Source: Leptolyngbya sp. FACHB-261
Lineage (GTDB): Bacteria > Cyanobacteriota > Cyanobacteriia > FACHB-261
NCBI RefSeq assembly: GCF_014696065.1
Contig: NZ_JACJPL010000001.1
Location: 407,117-471,116, forward strand
Direction: 5' to 3'
Length of the DNA stretch: 64,000 bases
Shown here one piece after another: positions 17,578-27,138 of the stretch (the first letter of the stretch is position 1; every line of letters begins with the position of its first letter). A program made the translations under genes and the position numbers. The notes under the pieces are model-generated. The model had not been told where the DNA came from and made no database searches. It was given only the letters and a program-made list of their open reading frames with translations.

Positions 17578-18861
17578 ATGCTGAGTTCGCGACACTGGCT
17601 ACACCTGGATTGGGAAAAACTGCGCCGTCAGTGGCGAGACGTGGACTTGCTGCTGCTACTGTTTCCCATTGCCTTGACAGTTCTGGGTAGTGCTGAGATC
17701 CACAGCAGCCTGACTAATGTCACGACAGGGAACTTCCACTCCTATTGGCTGCAGCACTTAATCACTGGGGCAATCGGTTTGGGGGCTGCTCTGCTGATTA
17801 TGCGCTCCGCCTACAACCAACTGCTGTCGTGGCATTGGATTCTGTACGGGATCTCAAACCTACTGCTGGTCTTGGTGGACTTGGTCGGCGAGACCGAAGG
17901 CGGGGCTCAGAGTTGGTTAGGGGTTGGTGGTTTTAATATTCAGCCTTCGGAATTTGCCAAGCTCTCGGTGATTATCAGCTTGGCTGCAGTGATCCACCGC
18001 ATGCCCATTCGTTCGCCTCAGCAGATGGGAATTGCCATCTCCGTGGTCATCCTGCCCTGGATCTTGATCTTTATTCAGCCTGACTTGGGCACTGCCCTCG
18101 TGTTTGGGGCGATCACGATTGTCATGCTCTACTGGGGCGGCGCCAAATTAGGCTGGCTCACCCTATTAGTTTCTCCTTTACCCTCGGCGATTCTATTCGG
18201 CGTCCTGGTCGATAAGGGCTTGTGGCCATTGTGGTTGATCTGGGTTGCAGCGATGGGGGCAACAGCATGGCAATCCTTGCCTTGGCCTCGCATTGGCACC
18301 CTGATTGCTGTGGGAGTCAACTTGATCTCAGGCGGCTTGGGCAAGTTTTTCTGGAATCTACTCCAGCCTTACCAGCAAATTCGTCTGACTATTTTCACCG
18401 ACCCCAGCCAGGACCCACTCGATAGCGGCTACCACCTGATCCAGTCCAGAATCGCGATTGGCGCTGGCGAGTTGTGGGGACGTGGCCTAATGCAGGGCAC
18501 CCAGACTCAGTTGAACTTCATTCCGGAGCAACACACCGACTTTATTTTCTCGGCAGTGGGTGAGGAGTTGGGCTTCATCGGGGCGCTAGCCGTGTTAGTC
18601 GCCTTTTGGCTCATTAGCTGGCGGCTAATCATCGTTGCTCAAAATGCCCGCGAGGACTTTGGCTCGCTGCTCGCGATTGGCGTGTTTGCCATGATCTTGT
18701 TTCAGGTCCTAGTCAACATCGGCATGACGATTGGTTTGGCACCCGTGACTGGTCTGCCCCTGCCCTGGGTCAGCTATGGGCGCTCTGCCTTGCTCACTAA
18801 CTTTTTGGCAATTGGCCTGGTTGAGTCTGTCGCTACCCAGCGCCGCCGTCTCAAGTTCTAA
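17578..18861 (+). CDS. rodA: Rod-shape SEDS protein RodA
   Basis: RodA is a SEDS-family peptidoglycan glycosyltransferase for lateral wall synthesis, with about ten transmembrane helices over 427 residues. The signature LGVGGFNIQPSEFAKLSVI lies at about residues 117-135. The C-terminal NIGMTIGLAPVTGLPLPWVS and GRSALLTNFLAIGLV segments are diagnostic. It is last in the min operon, linking septum placement and elongation in one transcript. Confidence 0.93.
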   Translation: MLSSRHWLHLDWEKLRRQWRDVDLLLLLFPIALTVLGSAEIHSSLTNVTTGNFHSYWLQHLITGAIGLGAALLIMRSAYNQLLSWHWILYGISNLLLVLVDLVGETEGGAQSWLGVGGFNIQPSEFAKLSVIISLAAVIHRMPIRSPQQMGIAISVVILPWILIFIQPDLGTALVFGAITIVMLYWGGAKLGWLTLLVSPLPSAILFGVLVDKGLWPLWLIWVAAMGATAWQSLPWPRIGTLIAVGVNLISGGLGKFFWNLLQPYQQIRLTIFTDPSQDPLDSGYHLIQSRIAIGAGELWGRGLMQGTQTQLNFIPEQHTDFIFSAVGEELGFIGALAVLVAFWLISWRLIIVAQNAREDFGSLLAIGVFAMILFQVLVNIGMTIGLAPVTGLPLPWVSYGRSALLTNFLAIGLVESVATQRRRLKF

Positions 18862-18869
18862 GTCAGCCC

Positions 18870-18947
18870 AGCCTCTAACTCAGCTGCCTCCAACTTAGAA
18901 GGAAGCCTGTTAGAGGCTCTCTCTGCACTCTCCCCCTCTGGAGAGTG
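18870..18947 (+). terminator. Two successive hairpins after rodA
   Basis: A perfect 10-bp inverted repeat, AGCCTCTAAC (18870-18879) with GTTAGAGGCT (18909-18918), is followed by a second hairpin CACTCTCC/GGAGAGTG (18926-18947). Neither has a strong T-run, so efficiency is uncertain. The position directly after the min operon supports a termination or 3'-end protection role. Confidence 0.5.
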
Positions 18948-19136
18948 TGGTATCTATGTTTTGCAGCGCCACGCTGGGCTGTATGAGTAGCTCGGTTGGC
19001 ATCATAGATAAGTTGCAGTGGTCGAGCCCACCAAGATTAGGGGCATTGGGTGCGGCTCGGTTTTGATCATTTTTGCCTGGAGGCCACCTTCTCTCAAATT
19101 GGGCCAGTGGGCCTGCGCAAACAGAACCGGCAAGCC

Positions 19137-22100
19137 ATGAAACTGGACCGCTCCCTGCTTCGTATCCCCTCTCCTAAAGCCGCCTTTCGAACTGCTAGTG
19201 CTCAAGGTCGGGCAAAACGATGGCTGCAATGGCTGAATCTGCGCCCCGAAGAGAGCGAACGGACCCTCTTGATGTTCGGTTTCTACACTGCCACCTCGAT
19301 CGGTGTGTTGTGGCTAGAGGCCAGTAGTGTTGCGCTGTTTCTGGCAGATTATGGAGCGCAAACCCTACCGCTGATTTACATTGCCGGGGCGCTAATCGCC
19401 ACTGCCTTGGGGTGGCTGTACGCCCAGTTGCAGCGGTCATTACCCTTGCGTCAGTTATTGGTCGGCGTCGCCTTTGCCCTGGCAATGCCGCTGTTTCTGT
19501 TTCGGCTGGGCCTGGGAATCGCCAGTTGGACCGTGGTGGTCGTGTTCATCATTCGACTGTGGTTAGAGGCAGTCTACGTCCTCAACGACCTCAATAACTC
19601 GATTGCCGCCAATCAGCTTTTCAATATCCGTGAACTTAAGCGCACCTTTCCCCTGATCAGCAGCGGTGTACTAGTCGCAGACGTTCTAAGCGGCTTCTCT
19701 TTGCCCCTGGTTCTGCATTGGGTCGGCATCCAGAATGTGCTGCTGCTGGCCTGCGTCATGATGGGCATTGGAGCTGTGCTGCTCCTGCGACTCTGCCAGC
19801 GCTACCGCAGCAGCTTTCCAGAGGCCCCTCGCCGCGCCGCAGCCTCTGAGGCCGAAGAGCCAGCCACCCGACGACTGCAAGGACCGTTGAGGCGCTACGC
19901 CCGCCTGCTATTTGGGTTCTTTGTGCTGTCCCAGGGTCTGTACTTGCTGGTCGATTTCCAGTTCCTCAATCAGTTGCAGCAAACTCTGGGGCAAGAAGAG
20001 CAGATCGCGCAGTTCTTGGGACTTTTCGGTGGCGTTTTAGGGCTCCTAGAGCTGACCACGCAGTGGTTTATTGCCAGCCGTTTGATCGAACGGTTGGGCG
20101 TGTTCATCGTGATGATGGTGCTACCTGGCAGCGTCCTGCTAATTCTGACCGCGGTAATCGCAGGCGCAGGCCTAGTAGACCTGTTCCAGGGGCTGGTTGC
20201 TCTTAAGTTTTGCGACGAGTTGTTCCGCTATACCCTGCTGGCAGGTGCTGTGCCGGTCCTGTTTCAAGCGATCCCCGAACGGGTGCAGGCTCAGGTACAA
20301 GCGCTGGTGCGGGGGGTCGCCGACCCCCTGGCAACGGGCCTTGCTGGCGCCTCAATAGGAGGGCTGGTGTGGCTCTTGGCCCGTTGGAACTGGAGTCAGC
20401 AAGCCACTGGGCGCTTTTTTGCCTTGCTGGTTGTAGCGGTTGCAGTGACCTGGCTAGCGGTAATTTGGTTGCTGCGTAATGACTATGTGCGCCTGCTGGT
20501 GCTGAGTGCTGAGCGAGGACAGCTCAGTGGCATCCAAGCCGACTTGCGCTCGCTCAAACGGGCGTTAGTCGAAGCCTTAGCGCGGCCTGGAACGGAGGCA
20601 GACAAGCGCTCTTGCATCGAACTGCTCACGCAAATCGACGCCAATAGTATCAGCGAGGTGCTGGCTCCCCGCTTGCCAGAATTGCCACCTCGATTGCAGC
20701 AGCTAAGTTTAGAACTAATGCTTGCTCATCCCAATCCTCGCAGTCTTAGCGCTAACCGAGAGCAAGTTCGGAGGCTCAAGGACCAGCTTGATGCCAACCA
20801 ACAGCCCGAGGTGCTAGCGGCAGCATTGCGCTACTTATGGCTCACAGAAATCAATCCAGATCTGCGCCCCCTCGAAATCCATCTCAAGCCGACCGAGAAC
20901 CCAGCGATTCGCAGCACGGTTGCGTCTCTGATGCTACGGAGCGGCACAGCTGAGCAGATTAGTCTGGGCACACAGACACTGCGACAAATGCTGACTCACG
21001 CTTCTGAGCAGGAGCGGCTTTTGGCTTGCCGAGTCCTAGGGGATGCTGCTGTTTTTCAGCCTCTAAAGGCTACAGTGCCAAAACTGCTCAAAGACCCTTC
21101 TGTGAGCGTGCGTTCTGCCCTGCTCGAAGCTATCGCGGATGCCCATGCGCAGGACTACTATCCTTCCTTGCTGCGGGGCCTCTCCTACACTTCTACGCAG
21201 TCCGCGGCGCGGGTTGGTATGGTGCGGCTTGGCGATGAAATCTTACCGGCCCTGAGCCAGTTTGCTGAGGACCGACGACTCGCAGAGCCAATTCGCCTTC
21301 GAGCTTGGGCAGTGATTGGTGAGCTAGATACAGCCGAGGCAGTTGCTTATCTGACCGAGCGGCTGCGCGTCGCTTGGGGAGAATACGGCTGCTTGCGCCT
21401 GCGCCGGACCCTTTTGAAAATCTTGCTGCGCATTCCTCGGGAGGCAGGCATTGATGGTGCCGTTGAGCGGCTAGGCCGTCGAGGCATTGAGGCACTGATC
21501 GACCAAGAGCTATTGTTGGTCACCCAGATTTATGCCGCCAACCTAGACTTGGGCTTGAGCCATGCTGCCCCACAGGATCCCACTGAGCAGGGGCCTGCTG
21601 ATCTACTAGCTCGGGCATTAGATGGGATTTTGAGCGACAGCCAGGAACGGCTATTTCTGACACTGCGGCTACTGTATCCCGCTCGGGCAATTCAGGCGGC
21701 AGCGTTCGATATCCAATCAACGTCGGGGGCTGGGCTGGCCCGAGGGCTGGAGATTTTGGACAATACGCTGGATCTGCCTCGCAAACGGGCGTTACTCACT
21801 GTCTTTGACCGTTGCTCAGAAGGCGAGAAACTGGATAGCTTGCGCGATTTGGCTCCCTACCGTAGCCTGGCTGCCCCAGAACGTCTGCGCCAACTAATTG
21901 AGTTGCGGGCCTTCTTATCAGATTGGGCGGTAGCCTGTTGCTTTCACCTAGCTCGAGACCAACGCTGGACTGTACCCGTGAAGTCTACGCTAGCCTGTTT
22001 ACGCCATCCCACAGGCTATGTGCGCGAAGCTGTACTGAGCTATCTAGCCATGGCCAGTCCACGCACCCTGCAAGCCCTCCTGCCACGCCTCTATCCAGAT

Positions 22101-22208
22101 CCAGATCAGATTGTCAATGCCCAAGTTCAAAGTTTAATGAATTCCCCTCACCTGGCTGCGCCCAACAACGGCCAGACCGGAGAAGCCCCTCATGTTAACC
22201 AGCGTTGA
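19137..22208 (+). CDS. Large transporter-like membrane protein with HEAT repeats
   Basis: About 1023 residues. The first 430 or so residues form about 12 hydrophobic helices resembling MFS / ATP-ADP translocase-like transporters (LMFGFYTATSIGVLWLEASS, NSIAANQLFNIRELKRTFPL). The rest is a soluble helical solenoid with HEAT-like repeats (for example CRVLGDAAVFQPLKATVPKL followed by LKDPSVSVRSALLEAI). I use the ATG at 19137; a GTG at 19050 would add 29 poorly supported residues. Its 3' end overlaps a cyclic-nucleotide-binding protein gene by 17 bases. In related proteins these parts occur fused, so the two products probably act together. The substrate is unknown. Confidence 0.85.
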   Translation: MKLDRSLLRIPSPKAAFRTASAQGRAKRWLQWLNLRPEESERTLLMFGFYTATSIGVLWLEASSVALFLADYGAQTLPLIYIAGALIATALGWLYAQLQRSLPLRQLLVGVAFALAMPLFLFRLGLGIASWTVVVVFIIRLWLEAVYVLNDLNNSIAANQLFNIRELKRTFPLISSGVLVADVLSGFSLPLVLHWVGIQNVLLLACVMMGIGAVLLLRLCQRYRSSFPEAPRRAAASEAEEPATRRLQGPLRRYARLLFGFFVLSQGLYLLVDFQFLNQLQQTLGQEEQIAQFLGLFGGVLGLLELTTQWFIASRLIERLGVFIVMMVLPGSVLLILTAVIAGAGLVDLFQGLVALKFCDELFRYTLLAGAVPVLFQAIPERVQAQVQALVRGVADPLATGLAGASIGGLVWLLARWNWSQQATGRFFALLVVAVAVTWLAVIWLLRNDYVRLLVLSAERGQLSGIQADLRSLKRALVEALARPGTEADKRSCIELLTQIDANSISEVLAPRLPELPPRLQQLSLELMLAHPNPRSLSANREQVRRLKDQLDANQQPEVLAAALRYLWLTEINPDLRPLEIHLKPTENPAIRSTVASLMLRSGTAEQISLGTQTLRQMLTHASEQERLLACRVLGDAAVFQPLKATVPKLLKDPSVSVRSALLEAIADAHAQDYYPSLLRGLSYTSTQSAARVGMVRLGDEILPALSQFAEDRRLAEPIRLRAWAVIGELDTAEAVAYLTERLRVAWGEYGCLRLRRTLLKILLRIPREAGIDGAVERLGRRGIEALIDQELLLVTQIYAANLDLGLSHAAPQDPTEQGPADLLARALDGILSDSQERLFLTLRLLYPARAIQAAAFDIQSTSGAGLARGLEILDNTLDLPRKRALLTVFDRCSEGEKLDSLRDLAPYRSLAAPERLRQLIELRAFLSDWAVACCFHLARDQRWTVPVKSTLACLRHPTGYVREAVLSYLAMASPRTLQALLPRLYPDPDQIVNAQVQSLMNSPHLAAPNNGQTGEAPHVNQR

Positions 22209-22668
22209 TCGCCTACTCTTCGTCCGCCAAGTGCCTGTTTTTCAGGAATTACGCGATGACTTTCTGGTTCGACTAGCCTCGATCATGGACGAAGTCACCT
22301 ATCCACCCCAGCACACGATTTTTACTGAGGGCCAGGAAGGCCAAGCACTATTTATCGTAGTTCAGGGCCAAGTTCGGGTACATCTGCGGCAACAGGAGCT
22401 AGCCCAACTTGCTCAGGGAGCCTGCTTTGGCGAGATGTCCCTGTTTGACTCCGAACCCCGCTCAGCCTCAGTCACCACGCTGGAATCCTGCACTTGCCTA
22501 GTGTTGACGCAGCAACAGCTCTACGAGGCCATTGACGAAACACCAGGCATTGCAGTCAACATTATTCGCTTGCTCTCACGCCGCATTCGTGACCTCAACC
22601 AGAAGCTAAACCCTGTACTACAGGGCCAAGTCACACAGGATGTTGGCACGGAAGTGGCTGCCCGCTAG
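22192..22668 (+). CDS. Stand-alone cyclic-nucleotide-binding domain protein
   Basis: This 158-residue protein is essentially one cNMP-binding (Crp-type effector) beta-barrel. It reads VPVFQELRDDFLVRLASIMD, then IFTEGQEGQALFIVVQGQVRV and the phosphate-binding-cassette-like FGEMSLFDSEPRSASVTTLE. In that cassette Glu and Arg (FGEM, PRSA) are kept, consistent with nucleotide binding. It has no helix-turn-helix, so it is not a transcription factor. Overlap of 17 bases with the upstream transporter-HEAT gene implies translational coupling and a regulatory-subunit role. Confidence 0.92.
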   Translation: MLTSVDRLLFVRQVPVFQELRDDFLVRLASIMDEVTYPPQHTIFTEGQEGQALFIVVQGQVRVHLRQQELAQLAQGACFGEMSLFDSEPRSASVTTLESCTCLVLTQQQLYEAIDETPGIAVNIIRLLSRRIRDLNQKLNPVLQGQVTQDVGTEVAAR

Positions 22669-22711
22669 TGCCTACAGACTTCGGTTCTAAGTCTGATTTT
22701 ATGAAGGCAAT

Positions 22712-23077
22712 TCAGCGAATAGGAACTAACACTGCGGCACCCGCACCACCGCCAGTCTGTCCCCGCAACAGCAGGTCTTGCTTCGAGTCCCCACCCACCG
22801 GAATCTGTACACAGGTTCCACCACTGTTGGCTTGAGTACCTGCGGGAGGTATGGGATTCGTTGTTGTTGATTGAGCGACGTCAGGAGGCGCTACTGCGCA
22901 TTCACTAGCACTTTGGTCGCGAATGGTAAATTCGCCTCGTCTAAGATTACGAGGGCTCGCCAAGTCGGAGACGTTTTGGCTCCTAGATTGGGTGCCTAAA
23001 TCAGCAGCTGACTGTGCGAATGCAGGTGTCGCCAACAAGCCGCCGAGCACAAAGGCCCAGAAGAGAGTCTTAGGCAT
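22712..23077 (-). CDS. Small secreted hypothetical protein
   Basis: This 121-residue protein has a clear signal peptide, MPKTLFWAFVLGGLLATPAFA, cleaved after AFA. The mature part is Gly/Ser/Thr/Gln-rich with two cysteines (ECAVAPP and GTCVQIPV) that could form one disulfide in the periplasm. It ends GGGAGAAVLVPIR. I do not recognise the family. It is convergent with the cNMP-binding protein gene. Confidence 0.7.
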   Translation of the reverse strand: MPKTLFWAFVLGGLLATPAFAQSAADLGTQSRSQNVSDLASPRNLRRGEFTIRDQSASECAVAPPDVAQSTTTNPIPPAGTQANSGGTCVQIPVGGDSKQDLLLRGQTGGGAGAAVLVPIR

Positions 23078-23212
23078 AGCTTCACCAAACTAACAACAGG
23101 AGATGAGGTTGAAACCATTCAAGCAAATCTGTCAAGACTTGCATCGCTCCAGGGATACGTTTATGTCTTGAGAACCCAATATTGCCTGGGTCTAAGGTCG
23201 TCGGACCCATTT

Positions 23213-23265
23213 AAATCTAGAGCTTGAACCTAGAGCTTAAATCTGGAGCTGAGTTTGAAGCTAAG
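23213..23265. repeat. Degenerate 13-bp tandem repeat
   Basis: About four diverged copies of a 13-14 base unit lie in the gap between two minus-strand genes: AAATCTAGAGCTTG, AACCTAGAGCTTA, AATCTGGAGCTGA, GTTTGAAGCTAAG. The invariant core is GAGCT or GAAGCT. A small GGGTC/GACCC dyad precedes it at 23189-23209. Confidence 0.6.
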
Positions 23266-23288
23266 TTTTATGACGCTCGCGAGCAGCA

Positions 23289-23777
23289 CTAGCCTTTGAT
23301 GAACCGGCTCAAGCGCTGAACCAGACCATCAAGCCCGCCGCCACCGACCTCCCGTTCAGCCTCAGTCTCGATCGCTTTCACCATGTCGGCTGGCAGTCCC
23401 AATAACCGAACCAGGCGCTGATAGGCAACTTCCTCATCGGGGTTAACCTTCGGCTCGTCTGGGGTGCGGGCGCTGGCTCGAATTACCTCGTAGCCTAACT
23501 TCAGCACAATTTGACGGTCTTCTAGGTTAGGGATCAGAGGAATCAGCTCATCTAGCGGAATGTTCTGATCTAGATAATCCTGAAGCTCTTGCTTCAACTT
23601 AGCCTGCTGCGTTTCAGAAGTCGCGAACAATTTTGCGAAGCGGTCGATCAGCAAACGCACTTCATCTGGCTCTAGCTGTCCATCAGACCAGGCCATTGCG
23701 GTTACAGCCCGCAGTAAATTCATCTGGCGAGGCGTGATCGGTGGCGGTGGCGGTGGTTGAATGCTCATAATTGCCAA
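23289..23777 (-). CDS. TerB-family protein
   Basis: This 162-residue soluble helical protein has a short polyproline N-terminus (SIQPPPPPPITPRQMNLLRA) and the TerB/DjlA-like core. Acidic positions occur in AMAWSDGQLEPDEVRLLIDR and in ELIPLIPNLEDRQIVLKLGY. TerB proteins bind divalent metal through these acidic residues and are linked to membrane stress and tellurite tolerance. No other ter genes are nearby, so a stand-alone role is likely. A start at MSIQPP (23768) is as likely as 23777. Confidence 0.85.
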   Translation of the reverse strand: MAIMSIQPPPPPPITPRQMNLLRAVTAMAWSDGQLEPDEVRLLIDRFAKLFATSETQQAKLKQELQDYLDQNIPLDELIPLIPNLEDRQIVLKLGYEVIRASARTPDEPKVNPDEEVAYQRLVRLLGLPADMVKAIETEAEREVGGGGLDGLVQRLSRFIKG

Positions 23778-24031
23778 CTGAGTAGAGAATCACCATCGGC
23801 TTTACCCATACCATAAGTCGCCCAGGGCCACGACAGATGCATAGGTTTGCTACAGCTTTCTCAGGTTTCTGCGCTGTTCACTCTTGGTTTTGAGCTTGAT
23901 TCTGAGTTTTGTCTTAAGTTGCTCTAACCAGCTTTCGCTTAAGTTTTTGCCGGGCTCCACTCAGTTTGGTCCGGCTCTGTCCTGCGGTGGAAAGCAGCGG
24001 AGGCGACAGCGTTTTAGGGTTGAGATAACGC

Positions 24032-25669
24032 ATGATGTCCGATGTGAACAACACCTCTGCTCAGACCGAATCCCTTATTCGCCCCATTGCTGCCTCTGCC
24101 CTGGCTGGCTTCGCCTTCGTTGGCGACAGTGTTGTGGCGCTCGACCGCTATTCTGGCTCCCTAATCTCGATTGAGCCCGCCACAGGAGCAACCACAGTTC
24201 TCAACCCCTACCCGCAACAACGGCTATCGGGTGCAAGGGGACTGGCTTACAGTGGCGGTCTGGTCTGGATTAGTCAAGAGCGCACTGTTTATCAAAGCAG
24301 CCTCACTAAAAAAGGGCGGCTGGGCCCCCTAGAACCTCTGCTCAGCTTGCCCGAGCCTGTAGAGGGTGTTGCTGTCGATGGTGACCGCATCTATCTAACC
24401 TGTCGCTACAGCAGTCGCATTCTGATTTTTGACCGAGCCCTAGGCAAACAGGTCGGCGAGTTTTATGCCCCTGGTGTTGGCGAAGAAAATCTCTACGTCC
24501 ACAACCACAGCCTCTATGGTCCTGCCCTTTGGGTCTGTGACAGCCTAGAGCAAACGGTGTACTGCCTGGATCTGCAGACAGGCGACCTCCGCTTCAACCT
24601 ACTAACGCCCTTTGAGCAACCTTCTGGCCTGGCGTTCCTGGGGGATGAGCTTTACGTCGCATATGCAGGCGATGAGCGCTACATTCGCGAGAGCCCTAAC
24701 GATGAAGATCCGTTTCAGGTGGCAGTCCGAGATCAGACTTTTATTCACTCACTCTCCTTCAAGCACTTTGTTGAAGAGCGCTATACCTTATCTGGTGGCT
24801 ATCGAGTTGAGCTGACCTACCTCGAAGAAATAGATCCTTTAGAGCCAGTCACTCTGGAGGATCTAACCTGGAAAATTGCCCTGCCCGACAATACCCACCG
24901 GCAGAAGGTTTGTCAGGTTGAGCCCGTGGGTATGCCTTTCACTGAGGAAGTACACGGCACCCAACGCATGGCTGTGTTCCACTTTGATCGCCTAGAACCA
25001 GGTGAGGTGCGGCTATTCGGCTGGCGAGCGGTATTAGAGGTGCGAGGCATTAAGTACAACCTCAGATTCGAAGATGTTGAGGATGCGGGTGAGTTGCCGG
25101 CCGAACTGCGAGAGCAATATCTGGTCGATGACGATGACCTAGCAATGGACACCGAAAGTGTTCGCCAAGCTGCAGTGGAAGCCATTGGCAGCGAAACCAA
25201 CCTACTACGGCAGATGCTAGGCATCCGCAATTACGTATACGACCATCTCAGCTATCGAGTCACGCCCTACATTGACGCACCCGATTCGGTTTTAGAGCGG
25301 GGCAGCGGCTCTTGCGGTGAGTATGTCGGTGTTCTGCTGGCTCTGGCCCGACTGAACGGCATCGCCTGTCGTACCGTAGGCCGCTATAAGTGTCCACCCC
25401 ATCCTGATTTGCGCGGCGTGCCCCTGATCCCGGAGTACAACCACGTCTGGATCGAGTTCTATATTCCTGATTTCGGCTGGGTACCAATGGAGTCTAACCC
25501 GGACGACACTGGCGATAGTCCTTATCCCCGTCGCTTCTTTATGGGTCTACCCTGGCTCCATGTCGAAATTGGGCGGGGCATTTCTTTCGAGACGATTAGT
25601 GCACGTGATTATTCGATTGGCGAACTTGCCATCAACCACGTTCGTTTCCGCGTGCTGGACGAGCTGTAG
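24032..25669 (+). CDS. Transglutaminase-like protein with N-terminal beta-propeller
   Basis: 545 residues, no signal peptide. Residues about 15-230 look like beta-propeller blades (VVALDRYSGSLISIEPATGA, VEGVAVDGDRIYLTCRYSSR). A beta-sandwich region follows at about 235-360. A transglutaminase/cysteine-protease-like domain fills the C-terminus, with Cys in GSGSCGEYVG (about 428), His in EYNHVWIEF (about 471) and Asp in SNPDD as the triad. Such domains hydrolyse or cross-link amide bonds. The three-domain order is unusual, and the substrate is unknown. Confidence 0.85.
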   Translation: MMSDVNNTSAQTESLIRPIAASALAGFAFVGDSVVALDRYSGSLISIEPATGATTVLNPYPQQRLSGARGLAYSGGLVWISQERTVYQSSLTKKGRLGPLEPLLSLPEPVEGVAVDGDRIYLTCRYSSRILIFDRALGKQVGEFYAPGVGEENLYVHNHSLYGPALWVCDSLEQTVYCLDLQTGDLRFNLLTPFEQPSGLAFLGDELYVAYAGDERYIRESPNDEDPFQVAVRDQTFIHSLSFKHFVEERYTLSGGYRVELTYLEEIDPLEPVTLEDLTWKIALPDNTHRQKVCQVEPVGMPFTEEVHGTQRMAVFHFDRLEPGEVRLFGWRAVLEVRGIKYNLRFEDVEDAGELPAELREQYLVDDDDLAMDTESVRQAAVEAIGSETNLLRQMLGIRNYVYDHLSYRVTPYIDAPDSVLERGSGSCGEYVGVLLALARLNGIACRTVGRYKCPPHPDLRGVPLIPEYNHVWIEFYIPDFGWVPMESNPDDTGDSPYPRRFFMGLPWLHVEIGRGISFETISARDYSIGELAINHVRFRVLDEL

Positions 25670-25698
25670 TAGTTACGACAACTCAGATGAGACCTTCA

Positions 25699-25726
25699 CC
25701 TGATTCTTACAGAATCAGGTTTTTTG
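25699..25726 (+). terminator. Intrinsic terminator after the transglutaminase-like gene
   Basis: CCTGATTC-ttaca-GAATCAGG followed by TTTTTT is a textbook Rho-independent terminator, 30 bases after the stop codon. Confidence 0.92.
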
Positions 25727-26292
25727 TTAGCAACCTGCTGTCTAGCGCAGCCTAGCTTTGGCCAAATAGATAACAATCATCTCTAGATCTAGCTAATAAT
25801 CTGTAGCCGCTACCTGGAATAACATGGCGGCTGTCCCTCAAACTTGACTTGCCTCTGCTTAGCAGAGCCCGAGCCACTGCTTAGCCTTAACCTTTTTTCT
25901 AGTAGTTCTCTGAAATACCTATAACGTCTGCCGCAACGTTTTCTCGTCTGACTGAATAGGGGATTGCCTAAAACGCAGGCTTTGATGGGAGCATGAATTT
26001 TGGAAGCTTCAAGCACTCAAGGCCTTTGTGCCTCCGCGACAGCAAAATCGAGCCTAAATTCACACTGAATCCGAATCTAAAGCTAATTGCTTCCGATAAA
26101 GTTCAAGCGCCTTGCCAAAGCAGTATGGGCTTGAATTTTTCCGTGAGCCTAAGAACGCAAACTCCTTTTTCTCTAGAAGTCATGACTAACGGCACTATAA
26201 TCACCCTGACTAGATACTGCTAAGGATGGATGATTAATTACTAAGCTTCGTCATAAGGTCCTGATGTCGTTAGTGCCAGAAAGAGTGTTGAA
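25727..26292. other. Gene-free interval with a probable promoter
   Basis: These 566 bases have no credible gene; the short ORFs on either strand have unnatural composition. A consensus TATAAT is at 26196-26201, about 90 bases before the ATG at 26293, and probably serves the downstream secreted-protein gene. The -35 match is poor. Confidence 0.5.
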
Positions 26293-27138
26293 ATGAGGAG
26301 TATAAGCCCTCTAGCATATGTAGGCCTGCTTGGATTAGGAGTTTTAGGGAGTGGAGTACCTGCACTGGCAGAACAGGCACCTTTAGCAAATGTGCAAGCA
26401 GTAAGCTCTACTGCTGAAGCAGGCGCTTTATCGACAATGTCCTCAGCTTCAACCTCTGCCCATGACTTGCAGAGATCAGCGGAGCCCGCACATACCAGCT
26501 TTACAACTTCTCAAGTTGAGGAAGAAGTTCAGCTTGCTCAGACTCCAACTACCTCACCGGATCCGGCATTTAGTCAGCCCACTACGCCTGCTCCGGTTGA
26601 GCCAGCTCCAACCGACCAAAGCCCTACCCTACAAACCCCGATCGAGCAGACGCCTGCCCCTGCCGAGCAAGCCCCTCTGGAGCAGACACCTGCGCCCAGC
26701 TCAACAGGACAAACTCTTGATATCCGACGGGCACCTACCAGCCCTAACTACATTGGCGTTGGTGGTAGTCTCGGTCTAATCGAAGACGCCTATGGAGACT
26801 TCGGTGCCTTCTCCGCAATCAGCAAGTTTCGCATCACGTCCATCTTTAGAGGTGCGGATGTCTCAGTGCGCCCCTCGATCATAGTCGGCAGCGATGTCAC
26901 CATCCTTGCGCCTTTCACCATAGATCTAGTGGGCATCAGCCCCGACCTACCTGCCACCGTCATTCCCTATGTTGGTCCTGGTGTAACCTTCACGACTGAC
27001 GACGACGCCTTTTACTTCACACTGACCGGCGGCTTAGACTTTCCCATCGGCCAGTTCACTGCCAACGCAGCCCTCAACATCGGCTTCCTAGACGATGTTG
27101 CCTTGGGCTTCCAGTTGGGCATTGGCTACAATTTCTAG
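26293..27138 (+). CDS. Secreted or outer-membrane beta-rich protein with Pro-rich linker
   Basis: 281 residues. The signal peptide (1-26) ends at ALA. Residues about 75-150 form a Thr/Pro/Gln-rich linker (EQTPAPAEQAPLEQTPAPSS). The C-terminal 125 residues alternate hydrophobic and polar residues (YIGVGGSLGLIEDAYGDFGA, VIPYVGPGVTFTTDDDAFYF) and end with the aromatic FQLGIGYNF. A terminal Phe is typical of outer-membrane beta-barrels, so a small barrel is likely. No specific family recognised. Confidence 0.75.
   Translation: MRSISPLAYVGLLGLGVLGSGVPALAEQAPLANVQAVSSTAEAGALSTMSSASTSAHDLQRSAEPAHTSFTTSQVEEEVQLAQTPTTSPDPAFSQPTTPAPVEPAPTDQSPTLQTPIEQTPAPAEQAPLEQTPAPSSTGQTLDIRRAPTSPNYIGVGGSLGLIEDAYGDFGAFSAISKFRITSIFRGADVSVRPSIIVGSDVTILAPFTIDLVGISPDLPATVIPYVGPGVTFTTDDDAFYFTLTGGLDFPIGQFTANAALNIGFLDDVALGFQLGIGYNF

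Noticed and set aside
25264..25330. PatS-like RGSGR pentapeptide in the transglutaminase-like protein
   Set aside because: The local sequence is ERGSGSCGEY; the last Arg is missing and it forms the active-site Cys loop.
25810..26223. Short ORFs on both strands upstream of the secreted protein gene
   Set aside because: Composition is unlike the neighbouring genes and no ribosome site precedes them.
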